A DNA stretch of 64,000 nucleotides from Streptomyces antarcticus (GTDB lineage: Bacteria > Actinomycetota > Actinomycetes > Streptomycetales > Streptomycetaceae). Made by a program: the position numbers and the translations under genes. Within the stretch, counting starts at the first letter, position 1. Each line of letters begins with the position of its first letter. Shown here piece by piece: positions 59,523 through 64,000 of this stretch. The notes beneath the pieces are model-generated. The model was not told the origin of the DNA and made no database searches. It was given only the letters and a program-made list of their open reading frames with translations. The stretch spans positions 62,001 through 126,000 of the forward strand of contig NZ_JAPNLM010000009.1 of NCBI RefSeq assembly GCF_026627255.1. The letters run 5' to 3'.

Positions 59523-60251
59523 TTGATCTACGGCGCAATGAAGTTCTCCATCGGCGGTTCCCTGAAGCTCGCCTTCAGGCCGTGGGTGGAGGGCCTCGAG
59601 AACATTCCCGCGGAGGGGCCGGCGATCCTCGCGAGCAACCACCTGTCCTTCTCCGACTCCTTCTTCCTCCCGGCCGTGCTGGACCGGAAGGTCACCTTCA
59701 TCGCGAAGGCCGAGTACTTCACCTCCCCGGGGGTCAAGGGCAAGCTGACGGCCGCCTTCTTCAAGGGCGTCGGCCAGCTCCCGGTGGACCGCTCCGGCGC
59801 GCGCGGGGCCGGCGAGGCCGCGATCAAGAGCGGCATCGACGTCATCGAACGCGGGGAGCTGTTCGGTATCTACCCGGAGGGGACGCGTTCACCCGACGGC
59901 CGCCTCTACCGCGGCAAGCCCGGCGGCCTGGCCCGCGTGGCCCTGGCCACCGGAGCGCCCGTGATCCCGGTGGCGATGATCGACACCGAGAAGATCCAGC
60001 CGCCCGGCAAGGTGGTCCCCAAGCTGATGCGCCCGGGCATCCGGATCGGCAAACCGCTGGACTTCAGCCGCTACCACGGCATGGACGGCGACCGCTTCAT
60101 CCTGCGCTCGGTGACCGACGAGGTCATGTACGAGATCATGAAGCTCTCCGGCCAGGAGTACGTCGACATCTACGCGACGGCGGCCAAGCGCCAGATCGCC
60201 GACGCGGAGAAGGCCGCCAAGGGCGACAAGCCCGAGGGCAAGACCGGATAG
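59523..60251 (+). CDS. Lysophospholipid (1-acylglycerol-3-phosphate) acyltransferase
   Basis: 242 aa PlsC-type enzyme. Catalytic NHLSFSD (H-x4-D), KGVGQLPVDRSG, and substrate-binding YPEGTRSPDGRLYRGKPG. It acylates a lysophospholipid in membrane lipid synthesis. TTG 59523 has GGAAGG eight bases upstream; ATG 59538 is an alternative. Confidence 0.92.
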   Translation: MIYGAMKFSIGGSLKLAFRPWVEGLENIPAEGPAILASNHLSFSDSFFLPAVLDRKVTFIAKAEYFTSPGVKGKLTAAFFKGVGQLPVDRSGARGAGEAAIKSGIDVIERGELFGIYPEGTRSPDGRLYRGKPGGLARVALATGAPVIPVAMIDTEKIQPPGKVVPKLMRPGIRIGKPLDFSRYHGMDGDRFILRSVTDEVMYEIMKLSGQEYVDIYATAAKRQIADAEKAAKGDKPEGKTG

Positions 60252-60284
60252 CGGCGGGCGGAACCGCCCGCGGGGGGTGGGGAG

Positions 60285-61499
60285 ATGGCGAAGCGCGAAC
60301 ACGTCGTGCGCATGTCGGTCGAGCAGCCGCTGTGGCGGGCCCTGACGGCCTACCGGCTGCTCACCATGGTCTACGCGGTGCTGCTGTTCGCCGCCTCCTA
60401 CCGGAAGTTCGACCGGCCCGCGGTCGCCATCGGCTACCTCTGCGTCCTCGCCGTCTGGACGCTGGCCACCTCCCCGCGGGTGGCGAACGCCGCCAGCTGC
60501 ACCAGGCGCTTCCTCGGCGCCGACCTCGCCGTCGCCCTCGCCGGGATCCTCCTCACCCCGCTCGCCGACAGCCACGAGCGGATCGCGGACGGCGGCCCGA
60601 CCCTCCCCTCCATCTGGACGGCCGGTTCCGTCCTCGCCTTCGCCATCAAGGGCGGCTGGCGCTGGGCCGGGTTCGCCTCCACCTTCGTGGCCGCCGCCAA
60701 CATCGTCATCCACGGCGGCGAACCCACCCGCGACACCCTGCACAACGTCCTGCTCGTCTGGGTCGCCTCCATCGCCATCGGCTACGTCGTCGAGGTCGCC
60801 CGGGCCAGCGAGGCCACCCTCGCCCGCGCCCTGGAGATCGAGGCCGCGACCCGGGAGCGGGAGCGCCTCGCCCGCGACATCCACGACGGGGTCCTCCAGG
60901 TCCTCGCCATGGTCCAGCGGCGCGGCACCGAACTGGGCGGCGAGGCCGCCGACCTCGGCCGCATGGCGGGGGAGCAGGAGGTCGCCCTGCGCACCCTGGT
61001 CTCCAGCGGGCTGGTGCACCCCTCGCGGGTCTCCCGCGACGGGGCGCTCGGCGCGCTGGTGGACACGTACGAGGTGGACGAGCCCGGCGACGGCGGCGAG
61101 CTGGACCTGCGTACGCTCCTTGCCCCGCACGCCGGTTCGCGGGTGAGCTTCGCCGAGCCGGGCACCCCGGTGCCGCTGCCGGTGCCCGCCGCGAAGGAGC
61201 TGGCCGCGGCGGTCGGCGCCGCCCTCGACAACGTGCGCAAGCACGCGGGGGAGGGGGCCCGCGCCTGGATCCTGGTCGAGGACTGGGGCGACGAGGTGGT
61301 CGTGACCGTACGGGACGACGGCCCGGGCATTCCGGCGGGCCGGCTCGACCAGGCCGAGGGCGAGGGCCGGATGGGGGTGGCCCTGTCCATCCGGGGCCGG
61401 CTGCGCGACCTCGGCGGCAGCGCCGAGCTGGTGTCCGTCCCCGGGCAGGGCACCGAAGTGGAACTGAAAGTACCCAGGGGGAGGACGGACGAGAGATGA
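60285..61499 (+). CDS. macS: Sensor histidine kinase (MacS-like)
   Basis: 404 aa. About four to six membrane segments (residues about 20-175), His box LARDIHDGVLQVLAMVQRRG, N-box VGAALDNVRKHAG, and VTVRDDGPGIPAGRL plus GMGVALSIRGR-like ATP lid (MGVALSIRGRLRDLGG). It matches MacS of the MacRS system of S. coelicolor in gene order, as I recall, which controls morphogenesis and antibiotic production. Coupled to its regulator by ATGA. Confidence 0.8.
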   Translation: MAKREHVVRMSVEQPLWRALTAYRLLTMVYAVLLFAASYRKFDRPAVAIGYLCVLAVWTLATSPRVANAASCTRRFLGADLAVALAGILLTPLADSHERIADGGPTLPSIWTAGSVLAFAIKGGWRWAGFASTFVAAANIVIHGGEPTRDTLHNVLLVWVASIAIGYVVEVARASEATLARALEIEAATRERERLARDIHDGVLQVLAMVQRRGTELGGEAADLGRMAGEQEVALRTLVSSGLVHPSRVSRDGALGALVDTYEVDEPGDGGELDLRTLLAPHAGSRVSFAEPGTPVPLPVPAAKELAAAVGAALDNVRKHAGEGARAWILVEDWGDEVVVTVRDDGPGIPAGRLDQAEGEGRMGVALSIRGRLRDLGGSAELVSVPGQGTEVELKVPRGRTDER

Positions 61500-62194
61500 G
61501 CGAGCGCACCGACGTGAACGAACCGAACGCACCGCACGGGATCAGGGTCATGGTCGTCGACGACCACCCGATGTGGCGGGACGCGGTCGCCCGCGACCTG
61601 GCCGCCGCGGGCTTCGACGTGGTCGCGACGGCCGGCGACGGACCCGAGGCGGTGCGCCGGGCCCGCGCCACCACCCCCGACGTGCTGGTCCTCGACCTCA
61701 ACCTGCCCGGCATGCCGGGCGTGCAGGTCTGCAAGGAGCTGGTCGGCGCCAACCCGGCGCTGCGGGTCATGGTCCTGTCGGCCAGCGGCGAGCACGCGGA
61801 CGTGCTGGAGGCGGTGAAGTCCGGCGCGACCGGCTACCTGCTGAAGTCCGCCGGCGCCCAGGAGCTGATCGACGCGGTCCGCCGCACGGCCGCCGGCGAT
61901 CCGGTCTTCACGCCGGGCCTGGCCGGTCTGGTGCTCGGCGAGTACCGGCGCCTGGCCACCGACCCGGCACCGGCCGCCTCCGACGAGCCGAAGGCGCCCA
62001 GGCTGACCGACCGGGAGACCGAGGTGCTGCGGCTGGTGGCGAAGGGCCTCTCGTACAAGCAGATCGCCGAGCGGCTCGTCATCTCGCACCGCACGGTGCA
62101 GAACCACGTCCAGAACACCCTGGGCAAGCTCCAGCTGCACAACCGCGTGGAGCTCGTCCGCTACGCCATCGAGCGCGGCCTCGACGACGCCTGA
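61496..62194 (+). CDS. macR: LuxR-type response regulator (MacR-like)
   Basis: 232 aa. Receiver: VMVVDDHPMWRDAV, DVLVLDLNLPGMPG with the phospho-Asp, and YLLKSAGAQELIDAV with the switch Lys. HTH: LTDRETEVLRLVAKGLSYKQIAERLVISHRTVQNHVQNTLGKL. It is the cognate of the overlapping kinase gene. Family assignment is firm; the Mac name is from synteny memory. Confidence 0.85.
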   Translation: MSERTDVNEPNAPHGIRVMVVDDHPMWRDAVARDLAAAGFDVVATAGDGPEAVRRARATTPDVLVLDLNLPGMPGVQVCKELVGANPALRVMVLSASGEHADVLEAVKSGATGYLLKSAGAQELIDAVRRTAAGDPVFTPGLAGLVLGEYRRLATDPAPAASDEPKAPRLTDRETEVLRLVAKGLSYKQIAERLVISHRTVQNHVQNTLGKLQLHNRVELVRYAIERGLDDA

Positions 62195-62340
62195 TCGCTC
62201 GAGACCGCCTCGAACGGCGCACCGCACGGGGTGGCGTACGTCGTACTTGTGTCCTCGTGCGAGTGAACGGCTGGCACAACGACCCTTTGTTCCAGAGGAA
62301 TCGGCCCTCCCCGACCCCTTGCTGTGATCTGTGTCACCAC

Positions 62341-62346
62341 TAGCGT
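62341..62346 (+). promoter_or_regulatory. -10 box upstream of pfkA
   Basis: TAGCGT lies seven bases before an in-frame ATG at 62354, so a leaderless start six codons upstream of the annotated one is possible. Confidence 0.4.
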
Positions 62347-62371
62347 GACCTTCATGGCGAAGGGAGATTCC

Positions 62372-63400
62372 ATGAAGGTCGGAGTGCTGACCGGCGGCGG
62401 CGACTGCCCCGGGCTCAACGCGGTGATCCGGGCCGTCGTCCGCAAGGGCGACCAGGAGTACGGATACGGGTTCATCGGGTTCAAGAACGGCTGGCGGGGC
62501 GTCGTCGACGGGTCCGCGGTCCCGCTGGACATCCCGGCCGTCCGCGGGATCCTGCCCCGCGGCGGCACCATCCTGGGCTCCTCGCGCACCAACCCGTTCA
62601 AGACGGAGAACGGCGTGCGGGCCATCAAGGACAACCTCGCCAAGTACGAGGTGGACGCGCTCATCGCGATCGGCGGCGAGGACACCCTCGGGGTCGCGGC
62701 CCAGCTGTACGAGGAGTACGGCATCCCCTGCGTCGGCGTCCCGAAGACCATCGACAACGACCTCTCCGGGACCGACTACACCTTCGGCTTCGACACCGCC
62801 GTCGGCATCGCGACCGAGGCCATCGACCGGCTGCACACCACCGCCGAATCGCACATGCGGGTCCTGGTCTGCGAGGTCATGGGCCGGCACGCCGGCTGGA
62901 TCGCCCTGCACTCGGGCCTCGCGGGCGGCGCCAACGTCATCCTCATCCCCGAGCAGCGCTTCGACGTCGACCAGGTCTGCGCCTGGGTCACCTCGCGGTT
63001 CAAGGCGAGCTACGCGCCGATCGTCGTGGTCGCAGAGGGAGCCATGCCCAAGGACGGGGAGCTGGTCCTCAAGGACGCCACCAAGGACTCCTTCGGCCAC
63101 GTCCGGCTGTCCGGCGTGGGCGAATGGCTGGCCAAGGAGATCGAGGCGCGGACCGGCAAGGAGGCCCGTACGACGGTGCTCGGGCACATCCAGCGCGGCG
63201 GCACCCCGAGCGCCTTCGACCGCTGGCTCGCCACCCGCTTCGGGCTGCACGCGATCGACGCGGTGCGCGACGGGGACTTCGGCAAGATGGTCGCGCTCCG
63301 GGGGACGGACATCGTCCGGGTCCCGATCGCCGAGGCCACGGCGAAGCTGAAGACGGTGGACCCGGCGCTGTACCGGGAGGCCGGGGTCTTCTTCGGCTGA
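62372..63400 (+). CDS. pfkA: 6-phosphofructokinase with the PPi-type signature
   Basis: 342 aa. It begins MKVGVLTGGGDCPGLNAVIR. IGGEDTLGVAA places Asp at residue 104, where ATP-dependent enzymes have Gly; PKTIDNDL supplies the Lys also seen in PPi-dependent forms, plus catalytic Asp. MGRHAGWIALHSGLAGGAN and GHIQRGGTPSAFDR complete the fructose-6-phosphate site. Pyrophosphate may therefore be the phosphate donor. AAGGGAG precedes ATG 62372; ATG 62354 is an alternative. Confidence 0.92.
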   Translation: MKVGVLTGGGDCPGLNAVIRAVVRKGDQEYGYGFIGFKNGWRGVVDGSAVPLDIPAVRGILPRGGTILGSSRTNPFKTENGVRAIKDNLAKYEVDALIAIGGEDTLGVAAQLYEEYGIPCVGVPKTIDNDLSGTDYTFGFDTAVGIATEAIDRLHTTAESHMRVLVCEVMGRHAGWIALHSGLAGGANVILIPEQRFDVDQVCAWVTSRFKASYAPIVVVAEGAMPKDGELVLKDATKDSFGHVRLSGVGEWLAKEIEARTGKEARTTVLGHIQRGGTPSAFDRWLATRFGLHAIDAVRDGDFGKMVALRGTDIVRVPIAEATAKLKTVDPALYREAGVFFG

Positions 63401-63472
63401 CGTGGGGCGGCGCCCGCGGATCATGGGTCGTAGGGTGACAAACGGCCCATGGTTCGACGTACGGGAGCAAGC

Positions 63473-64000
63473 GTGGAGATCCTGGCATTCGGTGTGACCG
63501 CCGACGAGCGGCCGCTCCTGGAGCGCGCCTTCGCGGGGCAGCACGAGGTCCGCTGCCTCGACGTCTTCCTCAGCGAGGACACCGCGCCCATCGCGGCGGG
63601 GTACGAGGTCGTCTCCTCCAGCGTGAACGCCGACCTGAACGGCCGGGTGCTGCGGACCCTGGCGGCGGGCGGGACGAAGATGATCGGCCAGCGGTCCACC
63701 GGCTTCAACAACATCGACCTGGACGTCGCCCGGCGGCTGGGCATGACGGTGAGCCGGGTCTCGTACTACTCCCCGTACTCGGTGGCCGAGTTCGCCTGGA
63801 CGCTGGCGATGGCCGTGAACCGCCGCATCGTCCGGGCCTCCATCAGGACCCGGGACTTCGACTTCCGGCTGAACGGGCTGATGGGCCGCGACCTGCACGG
63901 CCGCACGGTGGGCGTCCTCGGCACCGGCAAGATCGGGGAGGCGTTCACCCGGATCGCGCACGGCTTCGGGATGAACCTGCTGGGCTGGGACGTGGCGCGG
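63473..64000 (+). CDS. D-2-hydroxyacid dehydrogenase, partial (D-lactate dehydrogenase-like)
   Basis: 176 codons to the window end; the gene is cut. MEILAFGVTADERPLLERAF, IGQRSTGFNNIDLDVARRLG, VSYYSPYSVAEFAWTLAMAVNRRI and the Rossmann VGVLGTGKIGEAF fit D-lactate dehydrogenases that reduce pyruvate with NADH. The catalytic Arg/Glu/His part lies beyond the window. GTG 63473 has GGGAG upstream; TAGGGT at 63431-63436 is a likely -10. Confidence 0.88.
   Translation, partial: MEILAFGVTADERPLLERAFAGQHEVRCLDVFLSEDTAPIAAGYEVVSSSVNADLNGRVLRTLAAGGTKMIGQRSTGFNNIDLDVARRLGMTVSRVSYYSPYSVAEFAWTLAMAVNRRIVRASIRTRDFDFRLNGLMGRDLHGRTVGVLGTGKIGEAFTRIAHGFGMNLLGWDVAR

Noticed and set aside
60782..63961. A 1059-aa minus-strand open frame
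   Set aside because: Antisense to macS, macR, pfkA and the dehydrogenase gene; no recognisable domain.

Overview
The window is chromosomal DNA from a Streptomyces-type actinomycete. It has very high GC with near-saturated GC at third codon positions, many GTG/TTG starts, 4-nt stop/start overlaps, and likely leaderless genes. The gene order from about 7 kb onwards resembles, from memory, the conserved core stretch of Streptomyces coelicolor around SCO2118-SCO2174. No tRNA, rRNA, CRISPR array or intact insertion sequence was seen.

Region by region. (1) 47-6891: an exopolysaccharide locus. It encodes a secreted Agd3-like deacetylase, a PelF-type glycosyltransferase, a membrane protein with about 12 hydrophobic segments in the PelG position, a spherulin-4 (GH135, Sph3-like) hydrolase and a GH114 (Ega3-like) lipoprotein. 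This enzyme set parallels the fungal galactosaminogalactan cluster combined with bacterial Pel synthesis and is the most striking feature here. (2) 7048-13419, minus strand: cobU (with an N-terminal metallo-beta-lactamase-like domain), cobT, an MprF-like DUF2156 protein, a rhomboid-like membrane protein and a histidine kinase. A perfect 48-nt palindrome precedes the kinase. (3) 13531-19237: a small protein, a methyltransferase, a DUF3043 protein, pspA and its partner, a membrane protein, cobS and an unpaired LuxR-type response regulator. (4) 19379-28912: an RND pump, nadA, erpA, a secreted protein, a PfkB-type sugar kinase and a cysteine desulfurase-TusA fusion. A paired inverted-repeat operator lies between nadA and erpA.

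(5) 29196-38684: the respiratory block ctaC-ctaD-ctaF, an L,D-transpeptidase, a receiver-like protein, ctaE and qcrC-qcrA-qcrB. This is the actinobacterial bc1-aa3 supercomplex, in which diheme QcrC replaces a soluble cytochrome c. (6) 38863-44860: trpD, a SAM-IV riboswitch with a hexapeptide minigene before a class-V aminotransferase, an Lrp-type regulator, a rhomboid protease, a small zinc-ribbon protein and an NYN-domain protein. (7) 45113-52994: two tandem NlpC/P60 peptidoglycan hydrolases, an HExxH lipoprotein, a PimB-like glycosyltransferase, a GMC oxidoreductase remnant, an acyl-CoA ligase and a metallophosphoesterase. (8) 53149-64000: a START-type protein, an ArsA-like ATPase, a DUF5304 protein, glkA, an EEP-family protein, repeats, an esterase, an acyltransferase, a two-component pair resembling MacS/MacR, a PfkA with the pyrophosphate-type Asp104, and the first part of a 2-hydroxyacid dehydrogenase cut by the window end.

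Family names come from motif recognition and memory, not database searches. Starts were chosen from Shine-Dalgarno position, stop/start overlap and family length.
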